In this document: positions 50,911-63,900 of the stretch, in pieces
Layout: each line of letters begins with the position of its first letter
Numbering within the stretch: the first letter of the stretch is position 1
DNA from: Sphaerosporella brunnea
Lineage: Eukaryota > Ascomycota > Pezizomycetes > Pezizales > Pyronemataceae
Assembly: GCA_008704415.1 (NCBI GenBank)
Contig: VXIS01000184.1
Coordinates: 1 to 64,000, forward strand
DNA length: 64,000 bases
Reading direction: 5' to 3'
The notes under the pieces: generated by a model
The model's input: only the letters and a program-made list of their open reading frames with translations
Told to the model about the DNA's origin: nothing
The model's database searches: none
Translations under genes and position numbers: made by a program

Positions 50911-52561
50911 CTCTCGCCGGCATGCAGAAGCGGGCCAAGTACGGCAAGCATATTTCCAAGAAGATCCAGTTCAACCCTAATTAATCGCATGATACGCCTC
51001 CTTCCGCTCAGCGTTACAGCTGGGGTTATTCTTTTTTTTTGTTTTGCTTCAAAGAATGAGAATTCTCGCGCGTGGCAAGGTGTTATTTTTTTTTTTTTTT
51101 TTTTCCCCGCCACGACTTTTTGTTGCCCGTTGATATGCCGCGCATTGTTACGTCCCGCCCGAGAGACGCAACATCGTGATTCTGACAGTTCCTGATCGGT
51201 GCCCGCTGCGTGCATGGAATGTCGCCGAGAGCAGGTATGCCTAAAGACCAGTTGGATACCGAAATACATAGTACAACACCGGCGAGATGAACCCGAGTGG
51301 CTCTTTGCTTACCGGAAAGCAACTCATGACAGCCGCTGGGACATGTCTGCCTGAATAATTCGTCGTTTCATACTCCATCACTCGTGGCGCATTCCGACAG
51401 GGTACAGGCAGGCTACGATTTCAAGTAGCCGTTAGTAGCCCTTATCGTTCGTCATTCCCGTCCTCTCTGTTTGTAGCTGACGACACCGGACGCTTGACAG
51501 CCACCGCCGCAGGTCCGCCGTCGCAAGCCGCTCTGCAGTTCTCTACTATCAGCGCACAACGTCCCAGCAGAGACCTACACTCTATACACCGAGAAATCCT
51601 CTCTCCTATTCCGCGGTCGGCCAAAGCATTTGCAGTCCCGTTTAAACGCGCGGCGTCGGTGGAGCGGCCGCGCATCGCGTGACGCACCATGACGCAAAAT
51701 CGCGATCGCGAAATCGACTATTCCGCGCTCCTGCTTTCAATCCGAAGGACTTCACGCACGGTATATACGGCCGACGGCGACGCAGCAAACAACGATCGGT
51801 ACGACGAACGTGGGGTATAGGATGGCCGTTGTTACTATCGTCCCCCGCGCCGCTCCCTCCTTCCGCCACACCGGCGTCGAAGGGTCGTCATGATCATTGT
51901 CATCCGAAGACTTTCCAGGCCTGTGCTAGCTACATTTCGACCATCGTAGGTAGAATATTCCCTGGAACGAAGGGCGGCGCGCCTCCACGCAAAAGTTGAG
52001 GTTTTCCGCGAGGGTTCGGGGATGAGTGACACACGATGACTCGGCGGCAGCAGTCTCTTCGAGGCGAAAGGGGTGCCGGCCGATCTGTGGAAAACTGAAG
52101 GGAGGAAGGGTAAAGGAATAACGTGTTTTTCTGGTTGCCAGGCATTGGAAGGCCAGTAGGTTGGAAGGAGGGCTTTTTTTTTTCGTATGGAGGGAGGGTG
52201 CGCCCTATACCGAAAAGCCAGCCTTTCGCACCAAAAATCACGGGTAGGGTATTTTCACTGATTCCAACTCCGCCGATCGCAACGTCCAGAAAGATGGATG
52301 CCGATAACCCGGGTCGCGGGGCATTACGTGCGTAGCGTTTGCACATGAGGAAGCTCTGTTTGTACCCATATTGGTGCCTGGCGGTCGGTTATATTCCAAA
52401 GTATGCCACCCGCCTGGCGGGGGAATCTGGCTGTCCCAGGCCGCCGGAAACCCAACCGTTGTGCGAGCGAAGGCAACGACCGACCGCACCGCGTCGGGGG
52501 GCTGAGCACAGCATGATACTGCAGTTGCAGCAAACAATACGCGTGGCCAACACCGTGGCCG
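50911..52561. other. No supported gene; poly-T run 51086-51106
   Basis: A 21-T run follows the 49972 gene. Beyond it are only short frames without motifs. Confidence 0.4.
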
Positions 52562-52569
52562 GTTACGCG

Positions 52570-52839
52570 TAGGGATCGAATCTTTCGCCTCGCTTGCGTA
52601 GGTTATATACGTTCGTGACTGTAAGATTTCTAAGGTTTCGCCCAAAAATACCGCAATCTAATACCGCTCAAAAAAAACTCCAAAGATAGCTTTCTCGTGA
52701 CATTTTTAAATGCGGATCACTCGTTTTCTTTAGCTTTGCTATGGCTTTGCTATATTTTGACGGAATCTTGGGTAACTTTACGTATTTAACTGAAATTGTA
52801 CCGTACGAAAAAATTGTATATCATCTTCTTAGACCACTA
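52570..52839 (+). mobile_element. hAT MITE, deletion derivative of the 7.5-kb element
   Basis: It starts TAGGGATCGAATCTTTCGCC and ends TTAGACCACTA, 270 bp. It matches both ends of 7527-8464 at high identity but lacks the inner ~690 bp. It is flanked by GTTACGCG at 52562-52569 and 52840-52847, an 8-bp duplication as in hAT elements. This pair shows that the family moved into both parts of the window. Confidence 0.88.
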
Positions 52840-52847
52840 GTTACGCG

Positions 52848-55073
52848 CGAGTGATACGCTGTGAGTTCACCCACCCGCGACTACCGTATCGGGCGCATGT
52901 GCATTTGCGTTTCGCGTCGTTTGCACGACCGCTGGCGTCTAGCGCTCACGATTGCTTCTCAAGCTCCCATCCGACAAGCGCTTCGCGGTGGACGTTTGGC
53001 GGACTCGGTGTAGACAATACTGGGCTTCAGCCGGCAGCTTCCGCCACTAGGGGGGAGCTTCGCGCGACCCAAGCCTCACATGATGAGCATATCGACGGGC
53101 AGTCTCACGAGCGCGGGATAGGAGCCACGTTTGGAGACAGTTGAACACGGGATCAGGGCTTCCAGCAACCAGCGGAAATGGCGGGATAGGATAGCCGAGA
53201 GCGGGAGTCCGAGCTGCTGCCTCATCATCAGTGTAGGTACCGGAGAACTCTCGCGGCCAGGTTCAACTTGGAATCAGTTTTCCATGCAGCGCAGATAGTT
53301 CCTGTGGTCCTGGTACTACTGCCTGGCCATCCCGCCCGGCGTTCGGGGGTGACCTACTGAGCAAAATACAGACCTACAAACAGTAAAATGCCGCCTCCGA
53401 GTCGTTTTCTCCGAAGGCTTCCGATTCTTGGGCAAAGCATGCGGCAACTGGCCTTTGTGGACTTGAAATCCAACCCTGTTAGAGTGGGAGCGAAAGCGAA
53501 AGCGGCGGAAAGATATGGAGGGCCAAGATTCAAACGTAACGATCGATGCCACGATCATTCTGCGCCTACGGAAAGCCCGAGCCACTGAGAAAACAATAGC
53601 AAAAGCGATGCTGGCACGAGCGATGCATACCTACGCGAGGGAACAACCCGCAAAGGCGTAACAGCATCACCGTACCAAGCCCAGCAGGACGATGAATATG
53701 TCCGTTCGGATGAGTATCCTGAGAGCCTTGTTTACTCTTTGTTCTCGTCGTGTCCGCCGCGCCCGCCTGGCATACCCACCCTCCCGATGTCCGAGTCTCT
53801 ACGGCCGTGGTAGGTACCTGTGTATAGAGTAGGGCTGACGAATCGAACACTAGGTCCGGCACCGCCGGCTGCCCATCAAGATGTAGGAGCGGAGGGTGCG
53901 ACGGACGAGCCCGTAGTCCGGAAAGCATGGGACCGCGGGGAACATCATAGCGGATCACTCTTCCCCGGGAAACCGCCGCTTTCCTTCATCCCGGCTTCGT
54001 CTCCACCCGCTACGGCTTCACCACAAAAAAAAAAAAAAAAAACACCGGCCGCCCTAGACGCTTGCCGCCAGCCGATCCAGTCAAAAACGCGACGGCAGAC
54101 ACATCCGCGCTGCGCAAGCTTATCGCTGGGAGGCCGATAGACGATCGACTGACGGCGTAACACTTGAGTGCCGCGAGGTCAACATGTGTCTTGACCGGGT
54201 CGTCGAGCGTAACGGAATATCGCCCCTGGTGCCTCGAAGGGCTCTTGGATTATTGGTTTCCTTTTGGGTTTCTGTCTTTGTTTGTTTGCAGATCAACAGT
54301 GGGGGGAGCCGTTGAGCGGTCGCGGCTGGCTAGCGGTCCGGAGGAATTTATGTATTGTTGCGGCCAGTTTGACCTCCGGTGTGCGAATAGGATTGCCGTG
54401 GCCTTGTAAAGCGCCTCGCGGGCATTCCGGGCAATCGGGAAGTCGTGTTTCTCGTTGGTGAGAGAGAACTGCGGTGGAGGAAGTAGCCGGAGGAGGTACA
54501 TCCATGGGTAAGGGTTGTGTTCGGTTGCGTCACTGCCGGTGATCGAGAAAGAGCCCGCGCGCAGTGTTCGACTGATCGGTTATGTAAGGCAGGTGTGGCG
54601 CGAGAAAGAGGCGTGTCGTACTTGACCCCTCCACCAATGCTTATACCGGAACCCCACCTATGCCTCCATTCCCGAATGCCGCCTGGCTCAGTATGCCCCG
54701 TACGCTGCCACCACCTCCGCCTACAAGCTGCCCCACCCTCCACCTGCACCGCGCACGAATGTTGCGTTGCCCTCCCGCGCAGGCGGGACGACGCGAGCGA
54801 GGCGCGCATTTGCTGGGGCAAGCGTTACGCAACGAGACTGCGATATCGATCGAGGATCGGGAATGGTGGGATATCAAATCGCATATGACTGGGCATCGTT
54901 CTCAATCAAAAGTCATTTCAAAACTGAAGAGAGTGGTTGCGGTCACAGTTGGGGTGGCCAGATAACTGTGAGAGAACTTGCTAGACAACACTACCTCGTC
55001 CACGGTCTGAAACGGAGGAATACCAAAGAGGAAATGAATTGGCTTGATAAGTCGCTGCCCCGTGACGCGCGCC
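52848..55073. other. No supported gene; poly-A run 54025-54042
   Basis: Competing frames up to about 160 codons, none with motifs. 54025-54042 is an 18-A run. Confidence 0.4.
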
Positions 55074-55117
55074 AGCACAAGGCTTTGCCGCGCATCCAGT
55101 CCACATCACCGCGTTTT

Positions 55118-55150
<33 letters not shown>

Positions 55151-55362
55151 CTATTTTTACGGTCGGCAATGGGTGAATATCAAACAGCAAACGACCCCCG
55201 GGTTATTCTAAATCGAAAAGAATTCAAACCCGACAAAACCTTGCGGAGGAAATAGTGTTTGCGGCCTTCCCCCCCGCACAAGGCTTTGCCGTGCAACCAG
55301 TGCACATCGTCACCGCAATTTTTTACCGTCGGCAATCGGTGAACATCAAACAGCAAACGACT
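55074..55362 (+). repeat. Tandem duplication with poly-T expansion in one copy
   Basis: Copy 1 (55074-55188) and copy 2 (55275-55362) share GCACAAGGCTTTGCCG, CATC(G)TCACCGC, ACGGTCGGCAAT and ATCAAACAGCAAACGAC. Between the shared blocks copy 1 has a 28-T run (55119-55146) where copy 2 has six T. Confidence 0.85.
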
Positions 55363-55664
55363 CGGCTTAGGGCCTGTCTGGATTCGCGGGTATTTAGGAG
55401 ATGATGGTTATTTGGCCAAAATACATTTTCGCTAAAGAGGGGTTCCTTTGGATTCGGCCGCAGGAAGTGAGCAGTGACGGGGCGGCAGAAGTGGGCAGGG
55501 TGGTTGCGCGAGCGGTGGTTGACGGTGACATCACAGCGATACTAACGGTGGGGGGGGGGGGGGCGCCGGCAGGTGAGAAGCTGGGTAGCTTTGCTGCCCT
55601 GCCCATACGTAAATAATACATACATTATTATTTACAAGTCTGCAAACGAACCCGGCTGCATTCC

Positions 55665-55670
<6 letters not shown>

Positions 55671-55723
<53 letters not shown>
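55671..55723 (+). repeat. A homopolymer (53)
   Basis: The longest homopolymer in the window. It may be an old poly-A tail or slippage, but no retroposed sequence was recognised to its left. Confidence 0.95.
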
Positions 55724-55726
<3 letters not shown>

Positions 55727-56169
55727 ATTCAAAGCTGCTCATGAAGGTAATTGCGCGCGCGGCGTTCGTTGCGGCGGGCGTTGCTTCGGCTCGGCGTGGA
55801 ACACAAGTCTCGGGCCGGGTTGCGTGTTCGGCTGCGATCGGACCGTCAGCAGCGGGTCGGGTCAAACGGCGGCATCCAGCATCGCAACGGAACCCCACGC
55901 GTCGACCTGTACCGACCACTCCAGCAAACCCCTGACGTGAAACACATAACCGGCGAAAACGGAAAGGAGTGCTCGCAAACACTTGCCCAAATCGACAACC
56001 ACACCGCGCAAGATTCGCCGACCGACCCACACCGCACCCAGCGGAAGTTGTTGCGACCCGACAACGTTCGCGCGCGTCACCGGCGGCGCCCCCCCCTCCG
56101 CGCAGCTGAATTAAGCGAGGCGGCGATGGCGGGCGGCGACAGCCACACCCATCGCGCGCGCAACGGCGC

Positions 56170-56480
56170 GAGAAAAAAAAAAACAAAAAAAAAAACAAAA
56201 AACAAAAAAAAACATCCCGATTTTTAAAAACCACGGCCGTTCCTCCTAACTCCGCGTGATTGCGACGTGTACTCTACGTACGGGGCAACAAAAGAAAAAA
56301 AAAAAAAAAAAAAAAAAAAAAATGATCGGCATATGCATCGGAAGAAAAACTCCGCCGTCGCCGCCGCACTGCACCTCGCTCTGCTTTTTTTTTTTTTTTT
56401 TTTTTCCTTTTTTCCTTTTTTCCTTTTTTCCTTTTATTATTATTATTATTATCGTTATTATTATTATTATTTTAGCTTTG
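56170..56480 (+). repeat. Cluster of A/T runs and an ATT microsatellite
   Basis: A-rich 56170-56212, an A28 run at 56295-56322, a T21 run at 56385-56405, TTTTTTCC repeats to 56434 and (ATT)n at 56436-56474. Confidence 0.9.
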
Positions 56481-57091
56481 TTTTCCATGGCGCTCATGCC
56501 CAGCACACATCCTCGGTCAAACCCGCTCCAGTCCTCGCCCTCGCACTCCTCCCAATCCAAGCCAACTGCGCCTCCGGATCGACACCCATCTCAACACCCA
56601 CGCGGGGATCATCATCGTCGCGGGATTCGGTAGGCTACCATCGTCGTCGTTGTCGGTATCGGTATCGGTATGGAACGCAGCGAGCGGGCTTTGGATAGAG
56701 CTCTGATGGAGTCAATCGGGCATGCGAGACACCCTCATTTGGTGGTATGGAACTCCTTGTAAGCTCAACCGGAAGTGGTGGTGGTGATTCGCGCTGACTT
56801 TGCGCAGTAGATGGCGATGTGTTTGGCGGTGGCTCGTGACGGTGGTGGCAACAGTGCGGCTGGTGTGGCTTGCGAGCAAAGCCGAGCACAACTTGGGCCC
56901 GGCAGTTGGACAAAATACAACCATCCGCTGATTCACGACGTGCTGGCGATTGCTCTCTGATTGCCACGGTATAATGTCGGCGTCCACACGCTTCTGATGT
57001 ATTCGATAAACGTCATGCGTTCCGTCTCTCCCCCCCAAACGGTGCAGTCCGAGTGAGTATCTGTGAAGTGGGTATCTGTGAGCCCTCGACG

Positions 57092-57105
57092 GTTGCTATG
57101 GCAAC
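57092..57105. promoter_or_regulatory. X-box-like near-palindrome
   Basis: GTTGCTATGGCAAC resembles an RFX-type X-box. It stands alone upstream of no supported gene. Chance is possible. Confidence 0.2.
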
Positions 57106-57519
57106 AATCCGCCCGGTTCCCCCAACAAACACCAACACCAACACCAACACACTCGCATCCATTCACACGCATCCGACCCCGTCTCGTCCATTTCCCGCGT
57201 CGATGAACCGCCCTCCGCATAACGAAGCACGTCTGGCGCGTGGCCCTCACCCGCGTTGTCTTCACCGGTATGCGTACTTTGTTTCCAACCGAACAACCAT
57301 GATCGCTGGACCACGACTGGAGGCACGAACAGACACGGCGCGTGGCTCTTCTGCGTGCCTGTACCTCTCCGGGACGAAGCCGCCGTCGCCTTTCTTGTTC
57401 ACACACCTCCGGTCAACCGCTCAACGTTGCCTCGCGATCCAACGACACCCCCGCGCGGAACGGCGCACCGACGACCTGCCCGCATTAAATACACCCCCTG
57501 AGCTCGACCGCTCGATAGC

Positions 57520-57931
57520 TAGTGCTGTGCACGGGTCGGGCGCCCCACGGGGCACGGGGCGCGACGGGGCGGCGATTGCCTCAACGGACTCCGATCCACC
57601 CCGCCCCGCCCCGGCCGCCCCGTCGACAACCTGGCCACCCCCGTCGCTGACCCGGCCCCCTCGTCGGAAACCCGGCCACCCCGTATATTACATAATGCCG
57701 GGTGTCTACCGGAGACGCCGTGTTGTTGAATTCCACTGTCCGACGAACATCTTGTGCGCCAATTGGACGGGGAAGTGTACCAGCCCTCATTGCCCCACAT
57801 ACATCAGTCTCACCTCGCTGCCGCCGCCCCGTGATTCCCCGTCGCACCCCGATACACCCCGCCCTGCCCCGGCCTACCCCGCCGCGTCCCGCCCGCCCGC
57901 GCCCCGACCCGTCGCCCCGTGCACAGCACTA
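57520..57931. mobile_element. hAT-like MITE, 412 bp
   Basis: Both ends read TAGTGCTGTGCACGGG inward (16 bp identical), followed by G/C-rich subterminal GGGCG and CGACGGG words on both sides. Flanks TCGATAGC (57512-57519) and TCGATGGC (57932-57939) are an 8-bp duplication with one change. It has no coding capacity. The ends differ from those of the 52570 element, so it is a second hAT-type family. Confidence 0.82.
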
Positions 57932-57939
57932 TCGATGGC

Positions 57940-60900
57940 ACGGCTCTCAAAGCATTCTGCCGCGGCAGTTATGTGAGCTGATGGAATGGGCATGTCAGAG
58001 TGCTGGGTTGCGTCTTCCACCGCCACGATGAACCCGACAACCCGCAACAAGGACGGCAAGCAGCAAGGCTATCACCGTGGCCGGCGGAGACACGCCGAAT
58101 CCATCCCCCCGGCACGTCGAAACCAAGGATTCCGCGAAGTTCAATGCGCGGATGGAAAGCGGCTGCTGCAGGCGACGGAGGAGATGCGGCCGGAAATACG
58201 TGGGAGAATCTCCGGCTCCCCATCCACGGGGATTGTTGGAGTCTGCGCGGACCGCGAATCCGCGAACACTCAGCTCTGGGTCAGCAGGCATGCGAGTAGC
58301 GAAATCGTGACGGCGGAAGGATGAGAGCAGCAATCCGCTTGCCGGGCTTAATGATATGTGGCGTTGTTTTGAGATTTATGGACAATGCTTCGGGTGCTAT
58401 CCAAAACCCGCCTGGCAAAGCTGCCGGTGAGGTGCTCAGCGTGACGGTTTGCGGCCCGAAGGCGCTCGATGAGATTCTGGTTCTCTTCACTTCAAGTTGT
58501 ATCCAGCAGGGGTGCCTCATGGGATATCACTCCGTCGCTCGGTACTCTGGTGGCAGTCACGGGTGGCTTGGCGCGAAGGGATCAAGACGCGAGCGCAATG
58601 TATGGAGAGTACTGGCACAGCGCGACAACAGGATCAACGCGCAACGATCGTGACGATGCGCAACACCACAACACGCCGACCAACGATCGCGATCGCTCGA
58701 ACCGACCCGGCTCGACAACCTCGCCATCTACGCCCCGCGATTCACGCGCACCGTATCGGCCGCGGGCTCGAACGGGTTCGGCCGCGTTTCCGGGGCGAGG
58801 AGAGCAGAGCTGCATCCCGAACGACCACGACTCCAAGGCCACCGGCGTCGTACGCCGTGGGCGCCGCATTTCCGCCAGGCTAATTGGCGCGTTTTTGGCG
58901 CGTCTGGGGATGTGGACGTCGAAGCTGACTGGCGGCAGATTTCGCCGCCTGGCGATGGGTGGAGCCGGCTCGACAATCTCTCTCCAGGTTGAGGTGTTGG
59001 CATCAGGTGTCCAAGGAAAGAAGTACAAGCATTGATTTTTAGTAGACTCCTCACCACCGGCGAAGGGCGGCCACGGCGCGGCGTGCGCACCACCATAACG
59101 ACCCTCGACTTCCGCAGCCACAATCGCAGCTGCTGGGTATCGCGCAGCTGCTGGGTATCGCGCAGCTGGCCCTCGGTTCTCGTTTGCGAAGGTACATCGA
59201 TCATCCGGAGACCGTGCACCCACTGCTGCGAGATCCGCGGTGTCTACCACCCGCCAGGAGGCTGTCCGGGTGCCCACGGCGAGCTCTCCCTAGACATCGG
59301 AGCTTCCGAACCGCACCGACGTCAAGTGGAGTTGGAATCCTCGTCTGCACCGGTTATACTCGCTTTCCGACTGGCCGGCGAGAGCGAGTGAGCGAGTATG
59401 GCCGTGCACGAGGTGTCTGCTTCCGCTATCGCGGGTGTGCAGCCCGGATCGGATGCTGATGGCAATTGCCAGGTGCAAAACGAGAAGGCCGCGCACCGTT
59501 TGTTCCCGTCTAACCCAATCTCAAGGAAAGCATTGGTGCGGAATGAATGGTTTGACGGTTTGCGGACCGACCCTGACCCCCAGAAACGGAAGGAAGGAAG
59601 GAAGGGGTTACGATCGACAAATTAATGGTTTTAATCTACCCGCACGATGTATAATGGTGCTCGCGCGCGCAACAACAACAACAACAACAACGCGACAGGA
59701 TAAGGCACAAACTCCACCAAAAGCGCTTTAAAAATTTATTGTGGAAAATGCAGGGAAATTTCGGTATCTGCGGCGCTGTGGCTTGCTGGTTTTTTTTTTT
59801 TTTTTTTTTTTTTTCCCGTTTGGCTCTCTCTCTCGAACCGTGTGGGTAGATTAAAACAGATAGAAAACACGCAACTCGCGTTTGGTGGCCACATCGCAGA
59901 CCGTTGCTGATAAATCGATTCACCGGCGTAGTTCGCAGATATTGACGGCCATTATCCGAGCGAGCTTGAGAGATGGAGAGACCATTCGTCACAAAAAAAG
60001 CAAACTTGCAAAATACAAAAAAAGATACGCAGAAACCAGCTTCCCGGAACGCGACGCAGAAGGCCTCAACCCCCTGCCCAGATCGCGACCCGTAACCGGC
60101 CACTCCCCCGACCGCGAGGCGTCACGACTTCAATGGGTAGCCGTCGAGCCCGCGGAACCGCCGGGTCGGTCGCATACCTCGCGGCCGGATGTGGAGAGCG
60201 AGCCGCGTGCGCCATCCGTCGAAACGATGACCAGGCAGCTTGGAAGCGCCGCTTGCTTTGCTGGGCTCGTCTTGGTCGATGCGCGTCGATCATCGCCGGA
60301 CGTTGCCGTGTGCGTGTGGCCATCGGAGGAAGCCCATTGACGACCCACCCGCCAGTCACCGTGAACCGGGGGGGGGAAGGGGGGAGGCCCAAATGCACCC
60401 TGGAGCTTGCCACCATACTCGCGCCCTCGCCGCACCCGGCCAAAGCGCGGGTATGCCAGCTGCCTCGGCCGCGGTGGTAGCTGAGGAACTGCGACTGCCG
60501 GGGGGGGTCCGATTTCCGAGAGGGGCGTGAAGGTGCGCAAACAAAACACCGAGAGTTCGCCGATTGTGTTTGTCCCGTGGCCATCGGCGAGACACGCGCG
60601 GTTGGGATTCGAAATCTCTGTCGTTGTCGCGGGGGGTGGGGGCTGCGTTTCGCGTCGTGGTCCTTGAGAGCACGTTTACGGACAGAGGAGAAAAGTAGAG
60701 TGTACCGGTAAAAAGTCGTCGAGTTACCCTCGCCAGTCGTCGATACCACTACGGAGGTGCGTTGTCTGTTGCGAGGAGGTTTGTTGTCTTCCTGGTTGCG
60801 ACGGCAACGGTGGTTGGGTGGTCATACGGCATCACTCGGCTCGGGTAAGCGCGGGTTGGAATTTTGGTGTGAGGGCAACCGTTCACCGCGTCTGGGGATT

Positions 60901-63900
60901 TGGGGAATGAATATCCCAGAACCAAAGAACCAATCGCCGGCTTTATTCCAGAAAAGCACTCGTGATGGTGATGTTGCGGTAAACACGAGTGCGAGGGCGA
61001 GGGTTACATCGCGAACCACTGCGGCGCATTCTTGCGTTGCGCTGCCCACCCCACTATGAGGATTACTAAGCAGAGGGTGAATATAACCGAACAAATGCGT
61101 TTTGTTGTAAATCGACGACGCGGCAACAACCACAGAACTGACCACCGAGCGACGGAGCGCGATCCCGTGCTCTTGGATTTTGACATGAGGCTGCTGCGGT
61201 TGTGGCGCTTGAAAATGACCATGTTCGTAGCGGTGCGCCGCAGTTGTGAAGGAGGCTCTTTTTGCCCGAGTGATATTGAGTGACTAGCTTTGCCCAACCG
61301 GGAAACATGAGTGAGGGACGATGCACCGCAGCCGCGCGGCGAGTAAACTCCTCCCCGCGGCGGCAATGCTTTGGAGGTGCTTGCGCATCGCCTGCCTCCA
61401 AGATTCGTCGGTGCTGCTGTTTGTGGTTGGTTCCTCACGGATCCTCACTCGGTGCTGCCAAATCGGGTACCTTCGGAGGATGACGATTTACCTGCTCGAT
61501 GTTTGAGCGGGAATCAGGGCTAGGATCCCGCTTACCGACAGCTCGACACGATCATCGTCGGCGTTTCCGGGTCGTCCTCGTGGCATAACTGAGTTTTGAT
61601 TGATTGCTGACTAGGCAGGTCCGACGGGCTATGCCAATTGATCCGTTGCGGCAGTTAGATAGGATTAGGATTTTGACGCAGCGTGTGTCCTCGCAACAGA
61701 CGATGGTTTGATCACGCAGGTAGGTAGGTACCCCGCCTGTCCCGGGATGCAGATGTTTGGTCGCGCCATGGACTGTTGTTGATTTTGGTGCGCGTCGCGT
61801 CGGTTGCCGCCGACCGTGATCATCGACTGTCACCCGTCAGCTCGTTCCTCTTCGCCGTATCTGCTTTCCCGTGCAGCAATCCGACCGCAGGAGCCCGGCG
61901 CTACGAAGTTGACAGCCCGCAGATCGGCTGTGGTGGCTGTGGGTTCAATGGCGCGTTTTGATCGGATTGCCATTCTCCACCAGCCTCCCGATTTCCAGTT
62001 CACGACGCGCCGACCGCCATGATCGTCGATTCCACGACTACGACGAGGCCGCGGTTTCGTCGGACCGACCGACCGACCGGCCCACAGCTCTCGACGCGTT
62101 TTGCGATTCGGTATGCGTGGAGGGGTTTCGGCAACAAACGTATCGCCACCGGCCTCCGAGATCTCTTTGGTTTACAGGCGTGTCTCAGAAGAGCGGACAA
62201 AGGAGACTCGTGACTCCGAGATCTCCTTCCTTCCGCCTGGAAGATCTTTCACACCAGCATCGCACAACAATACATATCAGCAAGGGCGACGCGTCCCGAT
62301 CGACAACCGCCCACAAAGTCTTCTTCCGCCGGCGCCTCGTGTTCAAACCTGCATCCGTTTCTCTTCTGTCCGCGAAGTCACGTCGCCCCTGGTGGTGGCG
62401 GCGATCCAACGTCGGACTTCCACCTACGCCTTGTCATTGCAGGGGAAGATTCAGCTTGACCACCCAGGTAGCTACATGTCCCGGTGAACTATTCAATTGG
62501 TCGCAACGCGCGATGAACTATTGTTGATTTGGTACGCGTCGCGTAGATTTGGCTGACACCCGGCCACGGTCATCGATTCTCACTCGACGTTCGCCGGATG
62601 ACGACAAACGCCGCTCTCCCAGAACGAACCATCGTCACCACCATCAGCGGAGCGGTGCTGTGGTCGCGAAGAACCCGATTTCACACCACGTCGCCCCGCC
62701 GCTGGCACTGCCACACTGCGTTGGGGCTGGATTTCTCTTCCTCCCGCGCCCGCACCGCCGTTACATCTTCAAGACCCGACCGGAACATCGGCTCTCTTGC
62801 ACAGCTGCAACCGTTGCTCCCGTCGATGGTACGTTCGCTTTCGGATAGATCGCGTTGCGGGAGAGTGCAGGATTTTGCTGAAGGGCAGCACACACTTTGA
62901 ACCAACATTAGACCAGGCCCGAGATGCAACCACTGCACGCCATATCCCGGCTGAGCAACCCGCACTCCTCCGTCACCACCGCAGCTTAACCAACTGCGAC
63001 AGGCTTCGTTGCACGACCGTCACCGCACGCCCGGAATACTCTGGTTCTGGCCGGCGTAGCCACGGCGAGGACGCGAGTATGCCAGTGCTGAGCGCGTGTT
63101 CAGTCCTCCCGGAGTTCACCGAGCGCGATGATGACCGGCCTGCCACGCCCACGCCTTCACCGTGTTTGAAACGAGCCAGCCGTTTTTGGCGAGAATGAAA
63201 CCGGTGCGACCATTGCATCGCAGAACCGGAGTGACGGTTTTGCCCGAGGTTGGAGGTTGGAGCGTTGCATGCAGACCCTGGTGGTGGGTTTCTGCGAGCA
63301 TCCGGCTTGGAGGAGCGCGCTCGTACGGGCGCCTACTATCCCCCGAAACCCAGAAGCGGATGGGTCGATGCGGGGACGACGGTGTATCGATTGATGGTCG
63401 CGGGTTGCACGCAAAGGCGGTCGGCGGACAACGTGCAGGCGTAAGTGTGCACACTTCAAGCGCCCCCGGCGCAGTGCGTCTCTCCGCCGCTGCGGCAAAG
63501 CGTGAGTGCTGCTATCCGTGGTTGGGGTTGGGATGGGTGGGGGGTGTGCGATTTCTCTTGCAGTTCGAAACGGTTTATGTACTTCCGCAGCGTTGCGCTT
63601 TTAGCATCTACCAAACCCCGCGCCCGCGCGGCCTGCATGAGCGTGCGACAGGTGGATGCTTGTCGCTGCGGGAATACAGGCTTCTCTTCGCAGGGCCGTT
63701 CTCGTGGTCGACTATGAGGGTTGAGATTATATGGCAAGCGTTTCTCCCGCCGCGCCATGCATGCTTGGATTGAACGTTGTACCCGGGAGGCAATGGTGTG
63801 CCGCTCAGGGTTGGCTGGTAGATATTCTACGGTATTACTGGAAGCTGGGATTGCTGCTGGCGAAGAGTTGTACCTGAAAATATGAAGTGCGGATACACGT

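Noticed and set aside
55367..55660. A further MITE starting GGGCCTGTCTGGATTCGCGGG
   Set aside because: The left end looks like a known MITE terminus, but I found no convincing inverted partner or target duplication.
55671..55723. Poly-A tail of a retroposed gene
   Set aside because: No LINE, SINE or mRNA-like sequence is recognisable upstream, and similar runs of A, T and C occur all over this part.
57053..57976. The 307-codon plus frame as a gene
   Set aside because: It runs through the MITE at 57520-57931, is Pro/Arg-rich and has no motif; GC-rich sequence gives such frames by chance.
60066..60749. 227-codon minus frame as a gene
   Set aside because: Arg/Pro/Ser-rich with no motif, overlapped by long frames in all other phases, as expected in GC-rich non-coding sequence.
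61768..62590. Large tandem repeat of about 745 bp
   Set aside because: Only a ~75-bp block matches convincingly; the rest does not align by eye, so I list it only as a minor direct repeat.
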